Below, piece after piece: positions 17,411 to 25,993 of a stretch of 64,000 nucleotides of DNA (the first letter of the stretch is position 1; each line of letters opens with the position of its first letter). The notes under the pieces are model-generated. The model saw only the letters and a program-made list of their open reading frames with translations, was not told the DNA's origin and ran no database searches. The DNA lies in assembly GCA_019750295.1 (NCBI GenBank), contig JAIEOS010000002.1, positions 62,001 through 126,000 of the forward strand. Direction: 5' to 3'. A program made the translations under genes and the position numbers. This DNA comes from Bdellovibrionales bacterium. GTDB lineage: Bacteria; Bdellovibrionota; Bdellovibrionia; Bdellovibrionales; JAGQZY01.

Positions 17411-17709
17411 ATCATAGCCCTCCAGCCTTAATGACCCAAAGCTCCAGAGAAAATTTCGTTAAGAAGCCCCGCGCCTCATGGTCAGTCTCTCGATCACGAT
17501 TTTCAGAGATCGCGGAATAATAAAAAAAGAAAAAAGTGAGTTTAGCTAAGTGCGAATCTCATCTAGAAAAGCTGACTCAGTTCAAAGTGTGATTAGAAAT
17601 CAAAACAAAAAAGTGTCAGATAACTCTAGAAGTTGAGCGGCGAATTAAAATCTCAACTACCGAGAGATCACCGAATTTAAACCGAATGGATCCGTAGATA
17701 GTTCGATGC

Positions 17710-17856
17710 TTTGGTTTTTGGATTTGGGATTTTGATTTTTGCAAAAGTCTTCGTTGGCGATCGCGCCCATGGAGGGGCGCGAAAAGATCCACGGACGGAG
17801 ACTTTCGCCAAAAGAAGACTTTTGCAAAAATCAAAATCCCAAATCCAAAAACCAAA
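17710..17856 (+). repeat. Hairpin-cap element, copy B
   Basis: Perfect 43-bp inverted repeats (17710-17752 and 17814-17856) enclose the same 54-bp core at 17756-17809, in plus orientation. The core begins GGCGA and ends TCGCC, with the internal stem TCGCGCCC/GGGCGCGA. Compared with copy A, core position 5 changes G to A and position 50 changes C to T, which keeps the pair. The element ends 17 bases from the rodA stop codon (rodA runs on the minus strand), so it lies just after rodA in transcription order. Confidence 0.92.
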
Positions 17857-17873
17857 CCCAGCAGAAAAGTCGG

Positions 17874-18998
17874 TCAAAACATGTCTTTCCGGAAATACAC
17901 ACTCGACGCCCATCCCATTCCCACCATGAGCGACAGATTGCTCGATCCCCCATACGAGATCAGTGGCAGAGGCACTCCCACAATGGGCAGGAGTCCCGTG
18001 ACCATGCCGACATTCACGAAGACGTGCCAAAGGATATAGGCAAAGACGCCGATGCAAACAAAAGATCCTTGCATGTCTTTGGCTAGGAACGACGACTGTA
18101 GAATAGAAATGAGCAAGATGGAATAAAAGCCCAGTGTGGCGAGGCTCCCTAAAAATCCATGCTCTTCGCTCAGTACGCAAAAAATAAAATCGGTGTGCTT
18201 TTCCGGCAAGAATTCGAGTTGGCTCTGAGAGCCGTTTCGAAATCCTTTGCCGAAGACTTGGCCGCTTCCGACGGCAATCTTCGCCTGAATGCTATTGTAA
18301 CCGGTACCGCGAGGATCTTTGGTGGGATTTAGAAACGTAAGGACGCGATTTTTCTGGTACTGCTTTAATCCAAAATTCCAAGCCACCGGGACGGCGATCA
18401 TCGCGAAAACAATGGCGGAAATAATAACAGTGGCCCGGATACGCATGGCGAGAAGCATGGATCCACCGATCATCAAGAGCATCAGTGCTGTTCCGAGATC
18501 GGGTTGCTCTGCGGTGATGAGAAACGGGATAAGAATGATGGTTAAAGGTTTAATGAGATCGATAAAGCCAAAACGTTTTTGCGCGGGATAATTCGATAAG
18601 ACGGCCGCCATCATTAATATAATTGCAAGCTTCATCGTCTCCGACGGCTGATAGTGGATCGGACCCAGATCAATCCAGCGTTGAGCTCCGAGGGAGACTT
18701 TCCCAAAGAACATCACATAGAGGAGAGCTAATAGATTGAGTCCGTAAAACAAATACGACAGCTTCACGAAGAAACGATAATCGAAAAGGGTTATAACAAT
18801 AAATACAACCCAGCCGATACAGAGCCACATGATTTGCGAGCTAAAAACGTCCTGCAGGTGACGAGAAATGTTCGAACTTGCGCTATAGAGATTCAATAAT
18901 CCGATGGCGTTTAAGCACAACAGAGAAAAAATTAGGTAAAGATTTAACTTTTGGAAAAAGTTTTTATTGCTCATTGAAACTGCAAAACTACGTGACAT
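17874..18998 (-). CDS. rodA: Peptidoglycan glycosyltransferase RodA
   Basis: RodA is the SEDS-family enzyme that polymerises glycan strands during elongation, paired with the transpeptidase PBP2. The 374-residue protein has about ten membrane segments and SEDS hallmarks: GAQRWIDLGPIHYQPSETMK, AEQPDLGTALMLLMIGGSML, EKHTDFIFCVLSEEHGF and the C-terminal PLPLISYGGSS. A GGAAG site precedes the ATG at 18998; an internal ATG at 18974 is also possible. It is the last gene in mreC-mreD-mrdA-rodA, 18 bases after mrdA. A long hairpin element follows its stop. Confidence 0.97.
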   Translation of the reverse strand: MSRSFAVSMSNKNFFQKLNLYLIFSLLCLNAIGLLNLYSASSNISRHLQDVFSSQIMWLCIGWVVFIVITLFDYRFFVKLSYLFYGLNLLALLYVMFFGKVSLGAQRWIDLGPIHYQPSETMKLAIILMMAAVLSNYPAQKRFGFIDLIKPLTIILIPFLITAEQPDLGTALMLLMIGGSMLLAMRIRATVIISAIVFAMIAVPVAWNFGLKQYQKNRVLTFLNPTKDPRGTGYNSIQAKIAVGSGQVFGKGFRNGSQSQLEFLPEKHTDFIFCVLSEEHGFLGSLATLGFYSILLISILQSSFLAKDMQGSFVCIGVFAYILWHVFVNVGMVTGLLPIVGVPLPLISYGGSSNLSLMVGMGWASSVYFRKDMF

Positions 18999-19016
18999 TT
19001 TAAACTTCCGTTTCCG

Positions 19017-20951
19017 TTACTTCTTAACGTTCTTCTTCTCTTCGGCGGCGGCGACCGCACTGGGATGATACTTCAGGGCGTAAGCATTGTAAAAATCTCT
19101 GACGATGGGAACTGCGGCTTTAGAGGAGCAAGAATGCTCCGTCAACACCGCCACGGTGATCTCCGGATCCTCGTAAGGGCCGAAGGCGACATACCAGCCG
19201 TGGTGACGTTGCTTGCGCGGGCGTGCCAAGCAATTCCCGTAAACTTGATCCGATGTATATCCTCGAACTTGAACGGTTCCTGTTTTTCCCGCCAAGGTAA
19301 ATCCCGGAACTTTGGCCCAAGCGGCGGTTCCGCGTTTTCCGTTGGCCACGGCGTGAAGACCTTTTTTCACCGTCGTAAACGCGGCTTCAGAAATATAAAA
19401 CGGTTCTTTGGGATCATTGACATTTCTCACCAACGTGGGCTCAAATGTCTGCGATGTTTTTTTGATCGGATCAAAAATTTCCTTCACCAAATAGGGTTTA
19501 TAAACCATTCCGTTATTGGCGATACTCATATATCCCGATGCCAATTGCAGGGGAGTGAGGAGGACATAACCTTGGCCGACGGCGATACTTAAGTTTTCTC
19601 CCTCTTGCCACGGTTCACCGTACTTTTCTTTTTTCCACTGGGATGTGGGGATAAGACCCGTGGCTTCGCGATTCAAATCGATATTGGTTTTAGCTCCGAG
19701 CCCCAAGGCCTTCGTGTACAGAGCGACCTTATCCACTCCCAGTTTTAATCCTTGTTTGTAAAAGAAAACGTTACTCGACATTTCAATGGCTTGAATGACG
19801 TTAATATTTCCTTGACCGGTTTTTGTATGATCGTGATAGGCGCGACCACCAAACATGATAAATGGGGGAGCATTTACAAGGGTGTTTTCCGTCAGGGCTT
19901 TGGTTTGCAAAGCAGCGAGGGCCACAAAAGGTTTAAATGTAGATCCTGGTGAGTAGTGATCTTGTATGGCCCGATTGCGAAGGGGTTTTGTGGGATTATT
20001 GACCAAGCTCGACCACTCTTCCATGGATAAGCCTTTGGAAAAATTGTTGGGGTTAAATCCCGGATTATTGACGAGAGCCAGAACCTCACCGGTCTTACTA
20101 ATGGCCACTAAGGCTCCGGTCTGTTCGTGCTTCTGGAAGGCCTCGTAAGCGGCTTTCTGAAGATCAAAATCAAGTGTTGTCACCATATTGACCCCGGACA
20201 CCGGGTTTAAATCTTCAATATGACCTAAAAATTTTAAGCTCTCATCGATGGCTTCGCGTCCACGAGCATCAACTTTAACAAAAGAGGTTCCGGGTTGCCC
20301 ACGCAAAGTGCTGTCGTATTTTTCTTCGAGGCCGCTCTTTCCGATAATATCGCCTTTTTTAAGATTCCGTTCGATGGCCTGAGACATCTTTTGATATTCT
20401 GTTTCCGAAATCTCACCCACGTTTCCTAGGGCGTGGGCCAACATGTCGTTGTGAGGATAGGAGCGAAAGATCAATTCTTCGATATCAAGACCTTGGTATT
20501 CAATCTTGAGCAATTCAATTTTTTGAATTTCATCACGAGATAAAAAGTTTTTGACGATCACTGGATTGTAGGGACCGTTGGCGCGAATCCCTTTTTTAAT
20601 AGTTGCCAGAATATTTTCTTTTTTCTCTTTGAGCACTGGTGCTAAGGCCTCAGCGATGAAGTCGAGCTTCTTGATGTATTGGGGAGACACGGTGAGGGCA
20701 AAGTTCGGAAGGTTTTCCGCAAGGATTTGATTGTTGCGGTCGTAGACAATGCCCCGTGGAGCCTGAACACGAATTTCTTTGAGCAAGTTTTTCTCTGAAA
20801 ACGTATACAGCGCTGACCCTTGAATAATTTGCAGATAAAACAGCCGCAACATGAGTAGCAGAAATAAAAAACCCAAAATAAAATAGAAGATTTTAGCTCT
20901 CTTCTGAAGGGATTTTAATGCGGCATCTTCGTAGTGGATGTTTAACTTCAT
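19017..20951 (-). CDS. mrdA: Penicillin-binding protein 2, elongation transpeptidase
   Basis: PBP2 crosslinks the glycan strands made by RodA and sets rod shape. The 644-residue class B PBP has an N-terminal membrane anchor (about 20-40), a dimerisation domain with RGIVYDRNNQILAENLP, and a transpeptidase domain. The catalytic serine is in the SxxK motif STFK (S337, K340), the second motif is SSN (in EMSSNVFFYK) and the third is KTGT (GKTGTVQVRG). All three are intact. Its start overlaps the mreD stop by four bases (20948-20951), which supports coupled translation in the cluster. Confidence 0.97.
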   Translation of the reverse strand: MKLNIHYEDAALKSLQKRAKIFYFILGFLFLLLMLRLFYLQIIQGSALYTFSEKNLLKEIRVQAPRGIVYDRNNQILAENLPNFALTVSPQYIKKLDFIAEALAPVLKEKKENILATIKKGIRANGPYNPVIVKNFLSRDEIQKIELLKIEYQGLDIEELIFRSYPHNDMLAHALGNVGEISETEYQKMSQAIERNLKKGDIIGKSGLEEKYDSTLRGQPGTSFVKVDARGREAIDESLKFLGHIEDLNPVSGVNMVTTLDFDLQKAAYEAFQKHEQTGALVAISKTGEVLALVNNPGFNPNNFSKGLSMEEWSSLVNNPTKPLRNRAIQDHYSPGSTFKPFVALAALQTKALTENTLVNAPPFIMFGGRAYHDHTKTGQGNINVIQAIEMSSNVFFYKQGLKLGVDKVALYTKALGLGAKTNIDLNREATGLIPTSQWKKEKYGEPWQEGENLSIAVGQGYVLLTPLQLASGYMSIANNGMVYKPYLVKEIFDPIKKTSQTFEPTLVRNVNDPKEPFYISEAAFTTVKKGLHAVANGKRGTAAWAKVPGFTLAGKTGTVQVRGYTSDQVYGNCLARPRKQRHHGWYVAFGPYEDPEITVAVLTEHSCSSKAAVPIVRDFYNAYALKYHPSAVAAAEEKKNVKK

Positions 20952-21493
20952 AATTCGGTACTAAATCTCTCGTAATGAGGTTCTGTCGTTTTTAAGCAGC
21001 TATCAATCTTTTGCAAAACTAACAGGAAGGGCGGAATCAACGGCAAAGTGATAAAAAAAGTCGAAAGGTGATCAAAAATATTGAGCGGCGTCGCTGATCG
21101 GTGAAGCAAGGAAAAGAAGTAATAGATCAACGGGAAGCAAATCAGGCTCGATGTGGTCAGTAGAATAAAGTCGGACATCGTCAAAAGAGAAAAGCGCTTT
21201 TGAGTGAACAGCACTAAGCTCGAAAGGCTGCTCAAACTTAAAAGGAGATAGAAAGGCATCGCCGTCGTTTCCGTGCACAAGATAAAGAAAAAGAAAAGGA
21301 CCCACATGAGATTTAAAGGAAAAGGGCGATACATCAGTAAATAGATCATCAGGGGGAGCCATAAATTCGGTGTGGGGAAATATCCAAACAATTCGAACCA
21401 AACCGTCGTCTGCAGATTGATCGTCAGGAATGTGAGGAAAACAAAGATCACACCGCTGAGAACGTTTTTAAAAAGAATCTTGTTTACGGGCAT
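20948..21493 (-). CDS. mreD: Rod shape-determining membrane protein MreD
   Basis: MreD is a small integral membrane protein of the elongasome that works with MreC. The 181-residue protein is very hydrophobic, with about five membrane segments, and starts MPVNKILFKNVLSGVIFVFL. Sequence identity in this family is low, so the call rests on size, topology and its place between mreC and mrdA. It overlaps mreC by one base (TAATG at 21493) and mrdA by four. Confidence 0.88.
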   Translation of the reverse strand: MPVNKILFKNVLSGVIFVFLTFLTINLQTTVWFELFGYFPTPNLWLPLMIYLLMYRPFPLNLMWVLFFFFILCTETTAMPFYLLLSLSSLSSLVLFTQKRFSLLTMSDFILLTTSSLICFPLIYYFFSLLHRSATPLNIFDHLSTFFITLPLIPPFLLVLQKIDSCLKTTEPHYERFSTEL

Positions 21494-22311
21494 TATTTTT
21501 TTACCGGCTTGATGATCATCACTTCTTCAAGCTTTTTGAAGTCGACGATGGGTTTAAGGAGCGCCAAGTGGCCCACACCTGTTGGGTTGATTTTGATGTG
21601 ATGAATTATGCCCACCGGGAAACCAGCTGGGAATATGGTCTGGTCACTAGCGGTGACCACTTGATCCCCTTCGGCAATCTCTTGAGGGCGATCGATATAC
21701 TTGAGTTGGCATTCCTTGTTGGAGTACCCGGTCACGATGCCCCGGGCTCGAGTGCGCTGAATAATTGCATCTACACTCGAAAGTCGATCGTTCACCAAAA
21801 GGAGTCGGGCGGAGTTTTCTTGAACATCGATGATATATCCCACAACGCCCTCTGGAGAAACCACGCCGGAGAGTTTTTCGACGCCATCTTTCGCCCCTTT
21901 ATTGACGAAAAGAGAGTAGTGATCCGTAAATAAATCTTTAGCGGTGATTTTAGCGACGATAAACTGGTAGTTTGGAGTTTGCTCCTTGTAGTTGAGCAAT
22001 TTCTTAAGGCGCAGATTTTCGTCCTCAATTTGTTTTTGAATCTGCAAACTTGTCATGAGTTGTTTGTTCTCTTGCTCCAGCTTCTCGTAGCTTTTTTTAA
22101 GTTCGAGAAGGGAGAGGAACTGACTGGTCGTTTGAGCCACTGAATGGGTAAATCGAGAGTAGTAGGTTTGAATGTGTTGCGACAGGCCGTTGGGGGCGAT
22201 GGGTAGCGACGAGTTGCGAGAAGCTTGCTGCAATGTATAAATTGCTCCAGCAAAAATAAGGAAGACCGCAGTGAAGAACACATTCTTAAAACCGAGTTTG
22301 AAAAACATCAT
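21493..22311 (-). CDS. mreC: Rod shape-determining protein MreC
   Basis: MreC is a periplasmic scaffold that activates PBP2-RodA. The 272-residue protein has one N-terminal membrane segment (about 11-28), a coiled coil (about 65-105, LLELKKSYEKLEQENKQL) and a C-terminal double beta-barrel with the family motifs GAKDGVEKLSGVVSPEGVVG and VNDRLSSVDAIIQRTRARG. It heads the cluster. mreB, which often precedes mreC, is not here: the next gene upstream is the divergent ppiD-like gene, so mreB must be elsewhere. Confidence 0.95.
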   Translation of the reverse strand: MMFFKLGFKNVFFTAVFLIFAGAIYTLQQASRNSSLPIAPNGLSQHIQTYYSRFTHSVAQTTSQFLSLLELKKSYEKLEQENKQLMTSLQIQKQIEDENLRLKKLLNYKEQTPNYQFIVAKITAKDLFTDHYSLFVNKGAKDGVEKLSGVVSPEGVVGYIIDVQENSARLLLVNDRLSSVDAIIQRTRARGIVTGYSNKECQLKYIDRPQEIAEGDQVVTASDQTIFPAGFPVGIIHHIKINPTGVGHLALLKPIVDFKKLEEVMIIKPVKK

Positions 22312-22413
22312 CTCAAAAGCCTAGGCCATATTTCGCTTGTTCTCAAGGAACTTTCTACTTGAAAAAAACAGGTGCATCTAAGACTCTATGACCTGTTCGG
22401 ATGAGGAGGGTTT

Positions 22414-23925
22414 GTGTTCGAATCCATGTATAAGACGAGAAAAAAACGCTGGATCAACTATTTTGGTTTCGCGCTGTTTGCATTCATTTGTTTGATGTTT
22501 GTCTTCACCGGGTATTCCCCCGATGTAAGCTTTTTGGGCAACCCTAGCGTGGTGGCGCAGGTGGATGGAGAATCAATTGGTCTCAACGACTTCAATCGTG
22601 TTTTTGAAAGACAGCAAGAGCAGCAAAAAAATAAAAAGCTCACTTCCGAGGAGCGTGCGCGGTTACAAAAAGAGACCATCGATCTCTTAGTTCAGCGGGC
22701 CATGGTCCTCAACTTAGCAAAACGTCAGTCGATCACGGTGGCTCCCGCAGAAATTGCTGACTTCCTCATGCAAGTGCCTCAGTTTCAGGAAGACGGTAAG
22801 TTTTCACTGATCCGATACAAAGAGCTTCTTCGTGGACAAGGAATGGCTGAGTCTTTCTTTGAGCAGAATATCGCGGATGATTTAATTGTTCAAAAAATGA
22901 ACACGTTCTATCAACAAGCCACTCACGAAGACGATTGGTTAGAGGCCCATGATGAGGCCATTGGAAAAACGACATTGAATTTGAGTTATGCTCGTTGGCC
23001 TTCGGCGAAGTTTGTGCAGAATGCGGAAGTCAGCGACGCCGAAGTGGCCGAATACGCCAAAAAACATGAAGCTGAACTTAAAAAAGAGTACGAAAAACTG
23101 AAAGCCACGGTTTACAACGAGGCCGAGCAAGTGAAGGCTCAACATATTTTGATTAAAACCTCACCGCAAATGCCAGAAGATAAGGCATTAGCTAAAATTA
23201 AGCAGGTCGCCGCAGAAATCCAAGGTGAAAACTTTGGAGATTTGGCCAAGAAATATAGCGATGACCCTGGTTCTAAAGCCAATGGGGGAGATCTCGGATT
23301 TTTCACTCGGGGCCGCATGGTGAAAGAGTTCGAAGAAACGGCATTCACATTAGCTCCCGGAAAAGTTTCAGAACCCGTAAAGACATCTTACGGCTACCAC
23401 ATCATCAAAGTGAACGATAAAAAGCCAGCGCGTCAGGTGCCATTTGACGAAGCGAAGATTAAAATGGCGATGCAAAAAGCCAAAGACGAAAAGCTGGCCA
23501 ATGGCGTAAATACCTTCCGCGACGAAGTGGCCAAGGCGTCGGACGCCGAAGTTATGGAACTGGTCACGAAGCGGGGCGGAACTTGGGAAGACACAGGGGC
23601 GTTTACGTTAAATGATATGGCGATCCCTAAGATCGGTGGCTCTTTGTTGGAAAGCGATAGTCTGTTAGCGGCAGCTTCCAAACTTTCAGAAAAACACCCG
23701 GTGTCTAAGGACGTGGTTGAAAAAGATGGCTTCGTTTACGTTTTTAGATACAAGCCCGTGGATGGATCAAAATCAAACAGCGCAGCTCCACAAATGGCGG
23801 GAGCCGATTTCTTTAAAAAATTAATGGCACGTCAAGAGGCCATGGAAATGTATAATTCTTGGATGGCTCAACTCCGCGAAGAGTCTTCAGTTCAAATCAA
23901 CGACAAGCTATTAGGTTTAAACTAA
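22414..23925 (+). CDS. ppiD: PpiD/SurA-type periplasmic folding chaperone with PPIase domain
   Basis: This 503-residue protein is anchored by one membrane segment (about 15-33, NYFGFALFAFICLMFVFTGY) and is otherwise periplasmic. A SurA_N-type chaperone region (about 45-160) is followed by a parvulin PPIase domain at about 245-330 (VKAQHILIKTSPQMPEDKAL, GGDLGFFTRGRMVKEFEETA). It would help newly exported proteins fold near the translocon. The start is GTG at 22414, directly after GAGGAGGG; an ATG four codons later is less well spaced. It is divergent from mreC. A hairpin with a 14-bp perfect palindrome follows the stop. Confidence 0.9.
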   Translation: MFESMYKTRKKRWINYFGFALFAFICLMFVFTGYSPDVSFLGNPSVVAQVDGESIGLNDFNRVFERQQEQQKNKKLTSEERARLQKETIDLLVQRAMVLNLAKRQSITVAPAEIADFLMQVPQFQEDGKFSLIRYKELLRGQGMAESFFEQNIADDLIVQKMNTFYQQATHEDDWLEAHDEAIGKTTLNLSYARWPSAKFVQNAEVSDAEVAEYAKKHEAELKKEYEKLKATVYNEAEQVKAQHILIKTSPQMPEDKALAKIKQVAAEIQGENFGDLAKKYSDDPGSKANGGDLGFFTRGRMVKEFEETAFTLAPGKVSEPVKTSYGYHIIKVNDKKPARQVPFDEAKIKMAMQKAKDEKLANGVNTFRDEVAKASDAEVMELVTKRGGTWEDTGAFTLNDMAIPKIGGSLLESDSLLAAASKLSEKHPVSKDVVEKDGFVYVFRYKPVDGSKSNSAAPQMAGADFFKKLMARQEAMEMYNSWMAQLREESSVQINDKLLGLN

Positions 23926-23938
23926 AACTTGTTTCAAT

Positions 23939-23965
23939 GTGAGACGGTCGATCGACCGTTCTCAC
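23939..23965. repeat. Strong inverted repeat after ppiD
   Basis: The perfect palindrome CGGTCGATCGACCG (23945-23958) is flanked by GTGAGA and TCTCAC, giving a 13-bp stem with one unpaired T. No T run follows, so it is not a clear intrinsic terminator; it could stabilise the ppiD message or bind a dimeric protein. Confidence 0.6.
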
Positions 23966-24074
23966 CGTGAGAATCGTCACAAAAGTCTGTAAAACCCTTA
24001 ATTTTTTCCTACTTAGGTCCGATAGGATGAAAGTAGGGATTACTATTTTTAATTCTATTCAACAGGAGACTTGA

Positions 24075-25934
24075 GTGCGTCGCTCGTCTTTATTTGGGGT
24101 TCTGTTTATTCTCGTAGGATCGACATCATTTGCGCAGGACTATGTTGCGGGGGAGATGATCGTTAAGTTTAAAGACTCAGCTCAAGGAAAAGCGGGATTT
24201 GCCAGCAAGTCCACATCTCTTGGGGTGAATCTTAAAAAGTCGTGGGGCGTTTTGAATTTAAATCATTTTACTGCCAAGCCCGGACAAAATTTTGAAGCTC
24301 TTCTGCAGAACATGAAAAATGATCCCAATGTGGAGTATGCGGAACCCAATTATATTCTCGTCAAGCAAAGCACAGGCCTTGAAGGATCCCCATTAACCAA
24401 AGAAGAAGTTCAACAGATGGTGGGTCCATCGGGTGTTTCGTCAAAGTCAGGATTGTCGATGATGTCCTCGGGATACTATCAGAGCGACGCGAACATTCAG
24501 GTCGATGAGGCGTGGGCCGTTCTTCGATCCACAAGTCCTCTGACTCCTATCGTCGCTGTGATCGATACAGGAGTGGATTACACGCACGATGTTTTTGTCA
24601 CAACCAATGCCATTTGGCGAAATAATGCGGAAATCGCAAGTAATGGAATCGATGATGACGGAAACGGTTACATCGACGATATTCGCGGTTGGAACTTTGT
24701 CGCGAATAACAACAATCCGATGGATGATGAGAACCACGGGACTCATGTTTCAGGAATTATTCTCGGCGCCACTCAGAATATTTTTGCCTCGTCATTAACC
24801 GCTGCAAAAATTAAAATCATGCCACTTAAATTTTTGGACAGTCAGGGGAGCGGTGCCACCTCCGATGCCATTGAGGCTATTTATTATGCGATTGATAACG
24901 GAGCGACCGTGATCAACGCATCTTGGGGTGGTGGCGGATATAGCCAAGCGCTTCTCAATGCGGTGATCGATAGTTATAATTCTAAAGTGACCTTCGCGGC
25001 CGCAGCCGGCAATGCGGCGACCAACAACGACGCGGCACCGACCTATCCATCGAATTACTACGTTCCCAATTTAATTTCTATTGCGGCCACTCGAGACGAT
25101 GATCGATTGGCTAGCTTTTCGAATTACGGGAAGAGCTCTGTAAGAATTGCGAGCCCTGGTCAAAGTATTTTAAGCACTTTACCCAACGATACCTATGGTT
25201 ATGCCTCTGGAACAAGTATGGCCACTCCTCTGGTGGCAGGAATTTTGGCGTTGATGGAGCGGGAGTATGGTTCGCCAATTAACGGTTATCAGGCCGCAGA
25301 AATTCTTCAGGCAAACTCCAATGTGGGCGTGGGTAATATTCAAGACAAGGTGAGTTCAGGTGCGCGTGTGAACGTGCTCAATGCCGTTCAATTTATGAAA
25401 ACAGCCACCGTTGATTCTTATCAGCCAGATTATGCATCTTACGCAGCGGCTCGAGGCATTGCTTCGGGTGGTGATTCGGGCGGCGGTGGTTGCGGTCTCG
25501 TTAAAAACGTCAACGGAAACGAAACTGCGGGCGATTTATTGAGTCGGGCTCTGCTGATGCTCATGGTCCTTACTCCTTTCGTCGTTGCTATGGCACTGAA
25601 AAGACGTCGCAGCGAAATGGAAAATCGTCGATCGCATCAACGTTATAAGATTGAGTCCGAAGTTCGCATCAGTGTGGGTGAAAAAGAACTCGTTGGTTCT
25701 GTCAGTTCGATCTCGATGGGTGGTGTGCGTATTAATACGGAAGCCCTCCTTGAGCACGGCGGCATTATCGAAATGAATATCATGAGTCCTGACGGCAAAG
25801 AGAAGCTTCAAGTGATGGGTAAAGTGGTGTGGTCTGAAGAACGCAAAGCTTATGGTGTGGCGTTTAACGAAATGGCCGCAGCGCAGACCTCCACCGTCTC
25901 CGGCTGGACCAAAAAGCTCATGAAGTCCTCTTAA
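24075..25934 (+). CDS. Secreted subtilisin-like protease with transmembrane segment and C-terminal PilZ domain
   Basis: The 619-residue protein begins with a signal peptide (cleavage near GSTSFAQ), an inhibitor-I9-like propeptide (about 22-100) and an S8 protease domain whose triad is complete: D164 (AVIDTGVDY), H221 (ENHGTHVSG) and S381 (SGTSMATP). A glycine-rich stretch with GGGGCG and a membrane segment (about 487-507, LLMLMVLTPFVVAMALK) follow. After KRRR comes a PilZ domain (about 515-605) with the RxxxR motif (RSHQR) and SVSSISMGGVRI, where a serine replaces the usual D/N of the second motif. PilZ domains bind cyclic di-GMP in the cytoplasm. The layout therefore joins an external protease to an internal second-messenger sensor. 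The start is GTG with AGGAG six bases upstream. Confidence 0.92.
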   Translation: MRRSSLFGVLFILVGSTSFAQDYVAGEMIVKFKDSAQGKAGFASKSTSLGVNLKKSWGVLNLNHFTAKPGQNFEALLQNMKNDPNVEYAEPNYILVKQSTGLEGSPLTKEEVQQMVGPSGVSSKSGLSMMSSGYYQSDANIQVDEAWAVLRSTSPLTPIVAVIDTGVDYTHDVFVTTNAIWRNNAEIASNGIDDDGNGYIDDIRGWNFVANNNNPMDDENHGTHVSGIILGATQNIFASSLTAAKIKIMPLKFLDSQGSGATSDAIEAIYYAIDNGATVINASWGGGGYSQALLNAVIDSYNSKVTFAAAAGNAATNNDAAPTYPSNYYVPNLISIAATRDDDRLASFSNYGKSSVRIASPGQSILSTLPNDTYGYASGTSMATPLVAGILALMEREYGSPINGYQAAEILQANSNVGVGNIQDKVSSGARVNVLNAVQFMKTATVDSYQPDYASYAAARGIASGGDSGGGGCGLVKNVNGNETAGDLLSRALLMLMVLTPFVVAMALKRRRSEMENRRSHQRYKIESEVRISVGEKELVGSVSSISMGGVRINTEALLEHGGIIEMNIMSPDGKEKLQVMGKVVWSEERKAYGVAFNEMAAAQTSTVSGWTKKLMKSS

Positions 25935-25944
25935 AATCTTGATT

Positions 25945-25988
25945 CCCCTCAGGCCCTTGACTAAGTTCAAGGGCTTAAAGAAGAGGGG
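25945..25988 (+). promoter_or_regulatory. Hairpin that could mask the ribosome site of the next gene
   Basis: An 8-bp stem (GCCCTTGA 25953-25960 with TCAAGGGC 25967-25974) is bracketed by CCCCTC (25945-25950) and GAGGGG (25983-25988). The last sequence is the ribosome site of the YceI-like gene (ATG at 25994). Pairing of the outer arms would hide it. The inner stem alone could also serve as a weak terminator for the protease gene. Confidence 0.45.
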
Positions 25989-25993
25989 TTATA

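Larger units (their letters stand above)
17246..17873. other. Gene-free gap with two hairpin elements between convergent genes
   Basis: This 628-bp space lies between the ends of trxA and rodA. Hairpin elements at 17257-17410 and 17710-17856 hug the two stop codons (11 and 17 bases away). The 299 bases between them show no open frame with a ribosome site, no RNA gene and no repeat of the core. Short apparent frames crossing the elements are by-products of the palindromes. Confidence 0.8.

Noticed and set aside
17616-18180. Several overlapping frames on both strands across hairpin copy B
   Set aside because: The palindrome keeps frames open on both strands; the peptides have no family character and overlap rodA.
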